This document shows, one piece after another, positions 43,671 through 53,585 of a stretch of DNA of 64,000 nucleotides. The DNA lies in NCBI GenBank assembly GCA_964634005.1, contig CAZWKQ010000012.1:1-64000 (forward strand). The letters are read 5' to 3'. The translations under genes and the position numbers were made by a program. The number at the start of each line of letters is the position of its first letter. Position 1 is the stretch's first letter. Origin of the DNA: CAZWKQ01 sp964634005 (GTDB lineage: Bacteria; Bacteroidota; Bacteroidia; Bacteroidales; JACABE01). A model generated the notes under the pieces. It was not told the origin of the DNA. It did not search any database and saw nothing but the letters and a program-made list of their open reading frames with translations.

Positions 43671-46600
43671 CTATTTTGATAAATAATTAAGTTCAAGTGT
43701 AACATTGTTATAATCAATAAGGTTATTTAAATAGTCAAGCCTAATTCGAAGGGCTGTTTCGATACTTGTTACAAATTTCAGATAATCAATCTCTCCATTT
43801 TCGAAACTTAGTTTAGCAGTTCTGTAGATTTCATTGTAAAGTTTATCTCCTGTTTCGTTATAATAATTAATTAGTTCTTTAAGCTTAAAGTGAGTATTTA
43901 ACAATTCCTTTTGTTTTACTTTAAGAAGTTCTAATTCATATTCAGTAAGGTTTTTAGAAGAATTTGTCGCAAAAACAGACGCTTTAATCCTTGATTTTTG
44001 CGCATTAAAGAAAATGGGGACAGAAATTCCCGCTTCAAATCCGTAATAATTTTTTGAATTTTGATAAGAGTTAGTTCCAATAAAGTAATTAAAAGAAATA
44101 TCAGGCAATAGTTTATTCTTTTCAATATTAATTTTAGCAGCATTCAAATTTTCCTGATTTTTTAACCATAAATAGTATGGAGAAGATTCGGCAGCTTTAT
44201 TGGCAAGTTGTAATATTTTAATTTCGGAAGACACAACAAAAGAACTGTCGTAACCCATTAATGCCTTAAGTTTTGTAGTAGAATTTTCAATTCTGTATTT
44301 TAATTCGCTCAACTGAATTTTTAGTTCTTGCTGTTTGGCTTTTATGTTCAGTAAATCGAGATTTGTTATATCGCCTTTGCTATTCCTGACAATAGCTCCT
44401 TTTAAAATGTTATTATAAAGACTGTCAATTTTTTCAAGAATTTTCGACTTTTCAATTAATACCTGAATTTCGATAAAATTTTGAGATACCTGTTTGATTA
44501 GACTTTCGGTTTTAATTTTCAGTTCTGTTTCAGCAATATTAAGCTCTATTCGTTTTGCTTTTAATTCGGCAGTATAAAGAGTTGGGAAATTGAAATTTTG
44601 AGTAACACCCCAAACCTTCAATGGAAAGCCGTTCTCTGCTATATTATTTTGGTCATAACCATAAGATATAGTTGTTTTATCGAAATCGAATGCGGTTGAT
44701 ATAAGTGCTTTTTGCTCATCTGTTTTTAATAAATATGCTTTTATTTCTTTATTGTTTTGCAAAGCAATATTTACGGCATCATCAATTTTAAGTTCTTTAT
44801 TTTGAGCAAAAACGGAAAAAGAAGAAAATATTATCAATAAAGAAACAATACATTGTTTTGATCTGATAAATCTTAAAGGGAAAAATTTTATTCCAACAAC
44901 ATTATAAAATATTTCGAATAAAAGCGGGAGAGCAATCATAGTGAGCATAGTAGAAGTAACCAGACCACCGATAACAACTGTAGCCAAAGGACGTTGTACT
45001 TCAGCTCCGGCGCCGTTAGATACTGCCATTGGCAAAAATCCCATTGCTGCAGCTCCTGCTGTAAGCATAACCGGTCGAAGTCTGTCTTTTGTACCTTGAA
45101 TAATTAAATCTCGCATACAATTAGTTCCATTGTGTTTTAATTCCTTTAAATGCTCAATAAGAACAATACCGTTAAGCACTGCTATACCGAATAATGCTAT
45201 AAATCCAATACCTGCAGAAACACTAAAAGGCATTCCTCTCAACCATAAAAGCAAAACACCGCCAACAGTTGCTAAAGGAATTGCAGTAAAAATCATTATT
45301 GCATCTTTAAACGACCTGAATGCAAAATGCAGGAATATAAATATAAGCAGAAGCGCAACCGGTACAGCAATTAGCAATCGGTTTGTCGCTTTCTGAAGAT
45401 TTTCAAATTGCCCACCGTATGCTATATAAGTACCCGGTTTTAAATTGATATTTTTGTTGATTTTTTCCTGAATATCCATTACCACTGATTGCAGGTCTCT
45501 ATTTCTTACATTAACACTAACAACCACTCGCCTATGAGTATTCTCTCTCGAAATCTTAGCAGGTCCTTCGGCATATTGTATATCGGCCAGTTCGGCTAAT
45601 GGAATTTGACTTCCGTTAGGTATAGGCACTCTTAGTTGTCTGATATCCTCTATGTCAGTTCTGTTTTGGCTGTCGAAACGAACAACCAAATCGAATCGTT
45701 TTTCGCCTTCAAAAACTACTCCCGAAATTCTTCCTGCAAAAGCAGTAGATATGTAATTATTAAGAGTTTTTATGTCAACTCCGTAATATGCTATTTTATC
45801 TCGATTATAATCAATTTTAATTTGCGGCAGCCCTGCTGTTTTTTCCATAATTATGTCGCTTGCTCCAGGAATTCCTTCAATTAAACCTTTTATTTCAATA
45901 GCTTTTTTGTTAATGTAATCCAAATCATCACCAAAAATTTTAATTGCTATATCGGAACGTACACCTGTAATTAGCTCATTAAAACGCATTTCAATAGGTT
46001 GAGTAAACTCATATTCTATACCCGGAATTGCCGAAAGTGCTTTTTTAAATTTATCGGCCAATTCTTCTTTAGTTTTAGCACTTGTCCAACTCTTACGAGG
46101 TTTAAGTTTAATTATCATATCTATCTCTTCCATCGACATTGGGTCGGTTGGAACTTCTGCTGCTCCTATTCTACTGACTACTTTATCAACTTCAGGAAAG
46201 TTATTTTTCAATATCTGTTCCATTTTGGTAGTTGTTTCAATAGTTTTCGATAATGATGTTCCTGTTTTTAAAACAGGTTGAATAACAAAATCGCCTTCAT
46301 CCAAAGTAGGGACAAATTCTCCTCCTATTCGTGTGAAAAGGAAAGCAGTTAAAAGTAAAGATACTAATGCAGCTCCAAGCACAATTCTTTTATGTGAACA
46401 AGCCCAATGAATTACCGGAGAATAAGATTTATGAGCCAATCCCATTATTCGGTCTGAAATATTTTTCTTCTTTGAATTTGAAGGCTTTAGAAATAATGAA
46501 GATGCAACAGGTAGCCAAGTTAATCCCATTATCATTGCTCCAATAATTGCAAAACAAAATGATAAAGACATAGGTCTGAACATTTTCCCTTCAACACCGG

Positions 46601-48011
46601 TTAATGAGAGAATAGGAATAAATACTATCAAAATAATAATTTGACCGAATATTGCAGACTCCATCATTTTCGAAGCTCCATCAAATGATATGGTATCCAT
46701 AATTTTTCGACGTTCTTCTCCCGTGGAATTTTCAATGTCATTTTTCTTGATTGAAATTTTTAAAACGATAAATTCAACAATAATAACAGCTCCATCAATT
46801 ATAATCCCAAAGTCAAGTGCGCCTAAACTCATAAGATTGGCATCTATTCCGAAAATATACATCATCGATATTGTAAAAAGCAGTGCAAGCGGAATAATTG
46901 AAGTTATAACAAGTGCCGAACGTATATTCCCAAGTATAAGAATTACTGTAATCATAACTATTAGAGCACCTAATAACAAATTTTCAACAACAGTAAATGT
47001 TGTTTTGGCAACAAGTTCACTTCTATCAACAATGGGATTAATATAAACACCTTCCGGAAGATTTTTCTGAATCTCGGCAACTCGTTTTTTTACTTCCGAA
47101 ATAACATCTTTAGAATTTGCATTTTTGAGCATCATTACCTGCCCCAATATCGTTTCGCCTTTGCCGTTTGCTGTAATTGCTCCGTATCTGTTGGCATGTC
47201 CGAATTTTACTTTTGCCAGATTTTTGATTAAAATCGGAGTGCCATTCACATTTTTAACAACAATATTTTCAATATCTTCTATCGATTTAACCTGTCCATC
47301 ACCTCTTATAAAATAACTTTGATTTACTTTCTCGATGTATGAGCCTCCAGATATACTGTTATTGGCTTCCAACGCATCAAATACCTCCATCAGGGTAACG
47401 TTTATGGCTGTCAATTGTGCGGGATTAATAGCAACTTCGTATTGTTTTAAATATCCACCCCAGCTGTTTATTTCAACTACACCATTAATTCCTGATAATC
47501 GTCTTTTAATAACCCAATCTTGAATTGTACGCAAATCGGTAGCCGAATATTTGCTTTCATAACCTTCTTTAGTATCAAGTGTGTATTGATATATTTCTCC
47601 AAGCCCTGTTGTGATTGGCCCCATTTCGGGTTCTCCAAAACCTTCCGGTATTTTGGCTGTTGCACTTTTTATTTTCTCGGCTATAAGCTGACGAGGAAGG
47701 TAAGTGCCTAATTTTTCATCAAATACAATTGTAACTAGAGAAATACCAAATTTCGAAACCGAACGAATTTCTTTAACACCTGGCAGGTTTGCCATCTCCA
47801 TTTCTACAGGGGCAGTAATGTATTGTTCTATCTCCTGAGTTGATAAGTTACTCGAAGTTGTTATTACCTGAACCTGATTATTGGTAATATCCGGTACTGC
47901 TCCTACCGATATTTTTAATACAGCATAAAGACCAAAAGCTGCAATAGTTATTGTAAATAAAATTACTATGAGTTTATTTCTAATGCTGAAGTTTATTATT
48001 TTTTCAAGCAT
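43671..48011 (-). CDS. Heavy-metal RND pump (CusA/CzcA) fused to TolC-like outer-membrane channel
   Basis: 1446 residues. Residues 1 to about 1045 form a complete HME-RND transporter: SVGAVPDITNNQVQV near 35, the heavy-metal family motif DFGIIIDGAVIIVE in helix 4, and AVLNGIVLIEH in a late helix. At about 1053-1070 the sequence CIVSLLIIFSSFSVFAQ looks like an internal signal peptide. It is followed by a roughly 375-residue TolC-type outer-membrane factor with two long helical repeats (KIDDAVNIALQNNKEI). The open frame is continuous, so this is a true fusion. It should export Cu, Ag, Zn, Co or Cd; the metal is unresolved. The adaptor gene follows. Confidence 0.92.
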   Translation of the reverse strand: MLEKIINFSIRNKLIVILFTITIAAFGLYAVLKISVGAVPDITNNQVQVITTSSNLSTQEIEQYITAPVEMEMANLPGVKEIRSVSKFGISLVTIVFDEKLGTYLPRQLIAEKIKSATAKIPEGFGEPEMGPITTGLGEIYQYTLDTKEGYESKYSATDLRTIQDWVIKRRLSGINGVVEINSWGGYLKQYEVAINPAQLTAINVTLMEVFDALEANNSISGGSYIEKVNQSYFIRGDGQVKSIEDIENIVVKNVNGTPILIKNLAKVKFGHANRYGAITANGKGETILGQVMMLKNANSKDVISEVKKRVAEIQKNLPEGVYINPIVDRSELVAKTTFTVVENLLLGALIVMITVILILGNIRSALVITSIIPLALLFTISMMYIFGIDANLMSLGALDFGIIIDGAVIIVEFIVLKISIKKNDIENSTGEERRKIMDTISFDGASKMMESAIFGQIIILIVFIPILSLTGVEGKMFRPMSLSFCFAIIGAMIMGLTWLPVASSLFLKPSNSKKKNISDRIMGLAHKSYSPVIHWACSHKRIVLGAALVSLLLTAFLFTRIGGEFVPTLDEGDFVIQPVLKTGTSLSKTIETTTKMEQILKNNFPEVDKVVSRIGAAEVPTDPMSMEEIDMIIKLKPRKSWTSAKTKEELADKFKKALSAIPGIEYEFTQPIEMRFNELITGVRSDIAIKIFGDDLDYINKKAIEIKGLIEGIPGASDIIMEKTAGLPQIKIDYNRDKIAYYGVDIKTLNNYISTAFAGRISGVVFEGEKRFDLVVRFDSQNRTDIEDIRQLRVPIPNGSQIPLAELADIQYAEGPAKISRENTHRRVVVSVNVRNRDLQSVVMDIQEKINKNINLKPGTYIAYGGQFENLQKATNRLLIAVPVALLLIFIFLHFAFRSFKDAIMIFTAIPLATVGGVLLLWLRGMPFSVSAGIGFIALFGIAVLNGIVLIEHLKELKHNGTNCMRDLIIQGTKDRLRPVMLTAGAAAMGFLPMAVSNGAGAEVQRPLATVVIGGLVTSTMLTMIALPLLFEIFYNVVGIKFFPLRFIRSKQCIVSLLIIFSSFSVFAQNKELKIDDAVNIALQNNKEIKAYLLKTDEQKALISTAFDFDKTTISYGYDQNNIAENGFPLKVWGVTQNFNFPTLYTAELKAKRIELNIAETELKIKTESLIKQVSQNFIEIQVLIEKSKILEKIDSLYNNILKGAIVRNSKGDITNLDLLNIKAKQQELKIQLSELKYRIENSTTKLKALMGYDSSFVVSSEIKILQLANKAAESSPYYLWLKNQENLNAAKINIEKNKLLPDISFNYFIGTNSYQNSKNYYGFEAGISVPIFFNAQKSRIKASVFATNSSKNLTEYELELLKVKQKELLNTHFKLKELINYYNETGDKLYNEIYRTAKLSFENGEIDYLKFVTSIETALRIRLDYLNNLIDYNNVTLELNYLSK

Positions 48012-48386
48012 AATAGTTTGTTATTTTTCAGAGTCAATATTAAAATGTAGGAATTTATCTAATTAAATTTGCTGTAAATTTAATAAACATTTAAACAATA
48101 TTACAGCATTTTCTAATAAAATTTATTATTTGTATATTCAAGTATTTTTTACACTTTTTATAAAGTGAAGTGAGTAATAAAAAAAAGTGGTTATAATTAT
48201 TTTTTAAATCCAACAATTACAACCACTTAGTAACAAATTATTTTAACCCAATTTAATCGTCTGAATAGCTAAGCGTTTCTTTATAAAAAACTACTGATAA
48301 TTTTTCAAGTTTATCCAAACCAGAAAATCAAACCTTTTCAATATAATCAAAGATTAAAATTTTTCTGAATAATTATCATAAAAAAG
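48012..48386. other. 375-base intergenic region between recA and the RND pump
   Basis: AT-rich and without a credible reading frame. It holds the recA-side terminator at 48179-48228 and a smaller hairpin, CACTTT-TTAT-AAAGTG, at 48153-48168. The promoter of the metal efflux genes presumably lies between 48012 and about 48150, but no clear TAnnTTTG box or metal-regulator operator could be read. Confidence 0.6.
48179..48228 (-). terminator. Terminator downstream of bcp-recA
   Basis: On the minus strand a 14-pair stem (plus 48185-48198 with 48215-48228, one G-U in the minus transcript) is followed by eight T. The single mismatch pairs as G-U only in the minus-strand RNA, which supports that direction. 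It would stop transcripts coming from recA. Confidence 0.82.
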
Positions 48387-49397
48387 TTAAGCAATGGCCT
48401 CTTTAATTTTAATTTCAAGCTCTTCGGCAAGTTCGGGATTATCGATAAGCAATTGTTTTACGGCATCTCTACCCTGCCCTAATTTTGTATCGCCGTAGCT
48501 AAACCATGAGCCGCTTTTTTTAATGAGATTTAAACTTACACCTAAGTCGATAATTTCGCCAATTTTTGAAAATCCTTCCCCATAAAGCAAATCAAACTCG
48601 GCAGTTCTGAAAGGAGGTGCAACTTTATTCTTTACAACTTTAACTTTAACTCGGTTACCGGTAACATTTTCGCCATCTTTAATCTGCGATATTTTACGAA
48701 TATCCAATCGTACAGAAGCATAAAATTTCAGGGCGTTTCCACCTGTAGTGGTTTCGGGGTTTCCAAACATTACACCAATTTTTTCGCGCAACTGATTGAT
48801 AAAAATGCAACAACAATTTGTTTTGCTGATAGTTGCAGTCAATTTACGAAGAGCCTGAGACATAAGTCGGGCTTGAAGACCCATTTTCGAATCACCCATC
48901 TCTCCTTCAATTTCACTCTTAGGAGTTAATGCGGCTACCGAGTCAATAACAATTATATCAATAGCACCCGAACGAATCAAATTTTCAGCTATTTCGAGGG
49001 CTTGCTCTCCGTTATCAGGCTGCGATACCAACAGATTATCAATATCAACCCCAAGTTTTTTTGCGTAAAAACTGTCGAATGCATGTTCAGCATCTATAAA
49101 AGCAGCAATACCTCCGAGCTTTTGAGCTTCAGCAATTGCATGTATCGCTAATGTGGTTTTACCTGATGATTCAGGCCCAAAAATCTCTATTACTCTGCCT
49201 TTTGGGAGACCTCCTATACCTAAAGCAATATCCAAACTTATTGAACCTGTAGGAATTACTTCAACACTTTCTACGGGATTATCACCTAATTTCATAATTG
49301 AACCTTTACCATAGTTCTTTTCTATCTTATCTATGGTTAGTTGCAAAGCTTTCAGCTTTTCTTTTTTGTCTTGGTTTTCCATTTGTTCTTTACTCAT
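48387..49397 (-). CDS. recA: Recombinase RecA
   Basis: 336-residue strand-exchange ATPase for homologous recombination and the SOS response. Walker A is GPESSGKTTLAIH near 72, Walker B IIVIDSVAALTP near 148, loop L1 GEMGDSKMGLQARLMSQALRKL and loop L2 FINQLREKIGVMFGNPETTTGGNALKFY. All canonical residues are present. It is 24 bases downstream of bcp on the same strand and closed by a strong terminator. No LexA box pattern is evident upstream. Confidence 0.98.
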   Translation of the reverse strand: MSKEQMENQDKKEKLKALQLTIDKIEKNYGKGSIMKLGDNPVESVEVIPTGSISLDIALGIGGLPKGRVIEIFGPESSGKTTLAIHAIAEAQKLGGIAAFIDAEHAFDSFYAKKLGVDIDNLLVSQPDNGEQALEIAENLIRSGAIDIIVIDSVAALTPKSEIEGEMGDSKMGLQARLMSQALRKLTATISKTNCCCIFINQLREKIGVMFGNPETTTGGNALKFYASVRLDIRKISQIKDGENVTGNRVKVKVVKNKVAPPFRTAEFDLLYGEGFSKIGEIIDLGVSLNLIKKSGSWFSYGDTKLGQGRDAVKQLLIDNPELAEELEIKIKEAIA

Positions 49398-49421
49398 TAG
49401 TTTAATATTAATTTCCTTAAA

Positions 49422-49880
49422 TTATTTTCGTTTTATAATCTGATTTGTATGATTCTTTGTATCAACCTTTTCAATGATTTCTTCAATTTTTCCTTCTTCA
49501 TCAATTATGAATGTAGTTCTTATTATCCCGTCAAATGTTTTACCCATAAACTTTTTTTGTCCCCAAACACCATAATCCATAATAATCTTTTTTTCGACAT
49601 CAGCAATTAACGGAAATGGAAGTTGAAATTTTTCGGTAAACTTTTTATGCGATGCCTCATTATCAGCACTAATACCTATAACTTTATAACCATTTTTGAG
49701 CAAATATTCATAGTTATCTCTCAAATTGCATGCTTCTGCAGTACAACCGGGTGTATTATCCTTAGGGTAAAAATAAATTACAACCTTACTGCCTCTTAAA
49801 CTGCTTAAATCAACAGGATTTCCAAACTGATCTACAGCATTAATTTCCGGGGCGATATCGCCTATTTTTAACTTTTTCAT
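49422..49880 (-). CDS. bcp: Thioredoxin-dependent thiol peroxidase (Bcp/PrxQ)
   Basis: 152-residue peroxiredoxin that reduces hydroperoxides. The peroxidatic Cys lies in FYPKDNTPGCTAEACNLRDNY, with the resolving Cys five residues later, the arrangement of Bcp/PrxQ. LIADVEKKIIMDYGVWGQKKFMG is also typical. It is upstream of recA in the same unit, and a TAAATTTG box lies 20 bases upstream at 49901. In an anaerobe it would protect against oxygen exposure. Confidence 0.95.
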   Translation of the reverse strand: MKKLKIGDIAPEINAVDQFGNPVDLSSLRGSKVVIYFYPKDNTPGCTAEACNLRDNYEYLLKNGYKVIGISADNEASHKKFTEKFQLPFPLIADVEKKIIMDYGVWGQKKFMGKTFDGIIRTTFIIDEEGKIEEIIEKVDTKNHTNQIIKRK

Positions 49881-49900
49881 TTTTTTTAATATTTAAGCTA

Positions 49901-49908
49901 CAAATTTA
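49901..49908 (-). promoter_or_regulatory. Candidate -7 box upstream of bcp-recA
   Basis: TAAATTTG on the minus strand fits TAnnTTTG, 20 bases before the bcp ATG. Confidence 0.42.
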
Positions 49909-49993
49909 AACCAAAAAATAATAATTACGAAATAAAAACACTTTTTCAAAAAATGCTTAATTTTGTTTTTTAACTAATTTTTCTTTCTGATAT

Positions 49994-50716
49994 ATGACTA
50001 AAAAAATTGACATTTTTGTTCCTTGTTTTATCGACCAATTTTATCCTAATACTGCGGTAAACATGGTAAAAATACTCGAAAAACTTGGTTTCGAAGTTTA
50101 TTACAACACAAATCAAACATGTTGCGGGCAGGTAGCTTTCAACTCGGGATATTGGGACGAAGCAAAAGAATTCGGGATAAAATTTCTCAAAGATTTTCCA
50201 AACGAAAGATATATAGTAGGAGGTTCTGCTTCGTGCATCGGATTTATAAGAAATCACTACGCAAAGCTGTTTCATAACACACCATATCACCTTGAATTCA
50301 AAAAAATTCAAAAAAATATATTCGAATTTTGCGACTTTTTGGTAAATGTATTAAGAATTGTTGACGTTGGAGCTGTTTTTAACCATACCGTAACCTATCA
50401 TGATTCATGCGCTGCATTGAGAGAATACGGTATAAGTCTTGAAATGCGAATTCTGCTTGAAAATGTCAAGGGATTGAAGTTGATAGAAATGAAAGAAAGT
50501 GATATGTGTTGTGGTTTTGGTGGTACTTTTTCGGCAAATTTTGAAAGTATATCAACTGCTTTGGCAATGAGAAAGGTTGAAAATGCTCTTGAAACAGGTG
50601 CTGAATATATAGTTTCAACTGATGCTTCTTGTTTGATGAATCTTCAGGCATTTATTGATAAAAATTCGTTGCCTATAAAATGTATTCATATAATTGATTT
50701 GCTTGCAAGTCAATAA
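49994..50716 (+). CDS. LutA/YkgE-like (Fe-S) oxidoreductase
   Basis: 240 residues with two CCG (cysteine-rich) domains. The first has FVPCFIDQFYPN and TCCGQVAFNSGYW; the second has YHDSCAALREYG and MCCGFGGTFSANF. This is the LutA/YkgE layout, a subunit of L-lactate utilisation complexes with LutB and LutC. Neither partner is adjacent here: the next gene is an unrelated surface protein 16 bases on. It may act with partners encoded elsewhere or with another Fe-S dehydrogenase. Confidence 0.87.
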   Translation: MTKKIDIFVPCFIDQFYPNTAVNMVKILEKLGFEVYYNTNQTCCGQVAFNSGYWDEAKEFGIKFLKDFPNERYIVGGSASCIGFIRNHYAKLFHNTPYHLEFKKIQKNIFEFCDFLVNVLRIVDVGAVFNHTVTYHDSCAALREYGISLEMRILLENVKGLKLIEMKESDMCCGFGGTFSANFESISTALAMRKVENALETGAEYIVSTDASCLMNLQAFIDKNSLPIKCIHIIDLLASQ

Positions 50717-50732
50717 AACAGCCTAACGCTAA

Positions 50733-53585
50733 ATGAAAAATAATTTATTTTTCGCAATAACTCTACTAACACTATTTTCATTTTCAAAACAACTATCTGC
50801 ACAATTCTACGAAGCAGGTCAAAACCCGCCGTCAGTTAAATGGAAAATAATTGATAATAAAAGGTTTTCAATTATTTTCCCTGATGAAATACAAGCTAAT
50901 GCCATTAAACTTGCAAACTACCTTTATAATAATATTCCTGATATTAATTCGGATTATTCAATAAATGCCAAAAAATTCCCAATAATACTTCACAATCGTA
51001 CGGTTACTGCAAATGGCTTTGTAACCTTGGCTCCCAAAAGAAGCGAGTGGTATGCTTTGCCGCCACAAGATATTTATTCGCAACCTTGGCTCGAACAAAT
51101 GGCACTTCACGAATACAGACATATTGTTCAAATAAGCCAATTTTACAGGGGATTTACAAAATATATGCAAATTCCGTTTGGTCAAATAGCTGTAGGTTCT
51201 GCTATAGCTACATTTATTCCGAGTTGGGTAATAGAGGGCGATGCGGTAATATCAGAAACAATGTATTCAAACTCTGGCAGAGGAAGATTACCCGAATTTT
51301 CGGCTCCATTAAAAGCTCAACTTTTAGAAAAAAAAATATTCAGCTACAACAAGGCAATTTTTGGCTCCTACAAAGACTTTGTACCTGATATATACACTTT
51401 AGGTTATTATCTAACCGGATATACCAAAATAAAATACGGAAACGAAATTTTCGATAAAGTTTTCAGCTATACAGCACGCTATCCTTATATTTTTATACCT
51501 TTTGCAACAAGTGTAAAAAAATACACGGGGAAAACCCCATTAAAACTTTATAAAGAAACTATTGGCGAAATTAACAATCAATTTTCAAAAGAAATTAATA
51601 CTGATACTTCCGATTATAAATTATTAAATACTTCGCAATCTGTTGTTTATACTAATTATTACTCTCCAAAACCATTTAAAAATAAAACTATTGCCGTTAA
51701 ATCCTCACTAAATGATATAACACGTATTGTAAGCATTGATAGTAACGGGTTTGAAAAAATTTTATTTACACCCGGTTATATGACAGATATGTCTATTTCA
51801 AATACTAACGATAAAATATTATGGGCAGAGTATGAACCGGATATCAGATGGGGTTTACAATCTTATTCAGTTATTAAAGTTTACGATTTGAATAAAAAGA
51901 AAATTAAAAAACTAACAAATAAAACCCGTTATTTTTCTCCGGCTTATAATAAAACAGGTGATAAAATTGCTTGTATAGAGAATAATCTAAGCGGAAACAC
52001 ATCACTAATTATTATTGATGCATTTACCGGCAATGCTATTAGAAAAATAAATTTCGAAAGTACTGATGTTATTGCATATCCTTCATGGAATAACGACGGA
52101 GATAAGATTATTGCCGTTATTACAACTAATTCAGGCAAATCGCTAATTGAATACAATCTGATAACAGATGAAACAAGAATATTAATTCCTTTCACTTTCA
52201 ATGATATTAAGTATCCCAAATATTTCAAAAATTATATAATTTTTTCATCTTCCGAAAAAAACACAAACGAAATATTTGCTTTTGACACTGTAAATAATAA
52301 GTATTTTCTAATTACTTCTTCGGTATTTGGCTCATTTCAACCGCAAATTGATGACCATTCTTCGATTATGTATTATACAATATACACCTCAAATGGCTAT
52401 AAAATAGTCTATAACACTATTAAAGAAAGTGATTTTAAAGAGGTTAGCTTTCCCAAAATTATAAGCACATCAATTATTGACAGCATAGGAAAATTTAACA
52501 AGACAGATAAGGACACAGTAAAAAATGAAGTAATAGATTTTGAAGTTAAAAAATATAAGCCTATCAATCATTTGTTTAATTTTCACAGTTGGGCGCCTTT
52601 ATCAATTGATGCATATAATCAAACAATTACTTCCGGCGTTTCGGTTATGTCTCAGAATCTATTAAGTACTTTGTTTATTACTGCAGGCTATGAATATATA
52701 AGCCAAGAAAAAAAGGGGAAATATTATTTTGATTTGTCATATAAAGGCCTCTTCCCGATAATTGATATCAATGCGGAAACCAAGTCAAGAGAGGGAAATT
52801 TGTTTTCAAACGGATTATTTGTCAGAAAATTTACATATAGAGAAAATACATCAAAAATAGGTATCAGAGTTCCTTTAAGATTTGCTGCGGGAAAATACTA
52901 TACAGGATTACAACCTTCATTAAAAACTCAATTAATTCAAATTGTTCACAACGAAACTACTCCCGAACAAATGACAAAAGGAATGATATCGAGTTTAGAT
53001 TATAGATTATATTTCTATCATTTATTAAGAACTTCGAAAAGAGACATTTATCCAAGATGGGGGCAAATTGTTGATATTAATTTCAGACATTCGCCCTTTG
53101 GAGAAATCAATTTTGGCAATATCGGGTCTGTTGAAACATGGTTATATTTCCCTTCTTTTATTATAAACCACGGACTTATGCTATATGGCGGATATCAAAA
53201 AAAGAATTACGGAGAAAACCTCTACAGATATTCTGATTTAATAAATTACCCGTTTGGAACAAGTATTGTTGAAAATGATAATTTAATCTCAATATCAGCT
53301 AATTACACATTCCCCGTTTTATATCCCGATCTTAGTCTCGGTTCGCTTATTTATTTAAAACGAATACATTCTGTATTGTCATCATCATTATTAAAAGGTA
53401 ATTATAAAGGAAATAATATCAATTTAAGTTCTTACAGTGTTGAATTAAACACTGAATTTCATTTTTTAAGATTCTTGGCACCATTTCAGCTTGGCTACCG
53501 CTTTTCTTACATTCCTGATAAAAAAAGTTATTTCAATGAGATTCTATTTAATATAAATTTTTCGGGATTAGCTCCTAAAAATTAG
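50733..53585 (+). CDS. Predicted surface metallopeptidase with propeller and C-terminal barrel
   Basis: 950 residues with a signal peptide (1-23, ending LSAQ). Residues about 40-260 resemble a gluzincin peptidase: HEYRH at 126-130 fits HExxH, and WVIEGDAVISE at 165-175 offers the third Glu ligand. Residues about 320-590 contain TolB/PD40 propeller repeats (YNKTGDKIACIENN, WNNDGDKIIAVITT). The last 300 residues are rich in alternating aromatic strands and end INFSGLAPKN, suggestive of an outer-membrane beta-barrel. No proven family function. The end overlaps the convergent LytTR gene by 11 bases. Confidence 0.72.
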   Translation: MKNNLFFAITLLTLFSFSKQLSAQFYEAGQNPPSVKWKIIDNKRFSIIFPDEIQANAIKLANYLYNNIPDINSDYSINAKKFPIILHNRTVTANGFVTLAPKRSEWYALPPQDIYSQPWLEQMALHEYRHIVQISQFYRGFTKYMQIPFGQIAVGSAIATFIPSWVIEGDAVISETMYSNSGRGRLPEFSAPLKAQLLEKKIFSYNKAIFGSYKDFVPDIYTLGYYLTGYTKIKYGNEIFDKVFSYTARYPYIFIPFATSVKKYTGKTPLKLYKETIGEINNQFSKEINTDTSDYKLLNTSQSVVYTNYYSPKPFKNKTIAVKSSLNDITRIVSIDSNGFEKILFTPGYMTDMSISNTNDKILWAEYEPDIRWGLQSYSVIKVYDLNKKKIKKLTNKTRYFSPAYNKTGDKIACIENNLSGNTSLIIIDAFTGNAIRKINFESTDVIAYPSWNNDGDKIIAVITTNSGKSLIEYNLITDETRILIPFTFNDIKYPKYFKNYIIFSSSEKNTNEIFAFDTVNNKYFLITSSVFGSFQPQIDDHSSIMYYTIYTSNGYKIVYNTIKESDFKEVSFPKIISTSIIDSIGKFNKTDKDTVKNEVIDFEVKKYKPINHLFNFHSWAPLSIDAYNQTITSGVSVMSQNLLSTLFITAGYEYISQEKKGKYYFDLSYKGLFPIIDINAETKSREGNLFSNGLFVRKFTYRENTSKIGIRVPLRFAAGKYYTGLQPSLKTQLIQIVHNETTPEQMTKGMISSLDYRLYFYHLLRTSKRDIYPRWGQIVDINFRHSPFGEINFGNIGSVETWLYFPSFIINHGLMLYGGYQKKNYGENLYRYSDLINYPFGTSIVENDNLISISANYTFPVLYPDLSLGSLIYLKRIHSVLSSSLLKGNYKGNNINLSSYSVELNTEFHFLRFLAPFQLGYRFSYIPDKKSYFNEILFNINFSGLAPKN

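Noticed and set aside
44800..44870. Frameshift or missed stop between pump and TolC part of the fused efflux gene
   Set aside because: The frame is continuous without a shift, both parts are complete, and such fusions are known in Bacteroidota.
46690..47046. A 118-codon plus-strand frame inside the RND pump gene
   Set aside because: It is antisense to conserved pump helices with intact motifs; its hydrophobic product simply mirrors the codons of the real gene.
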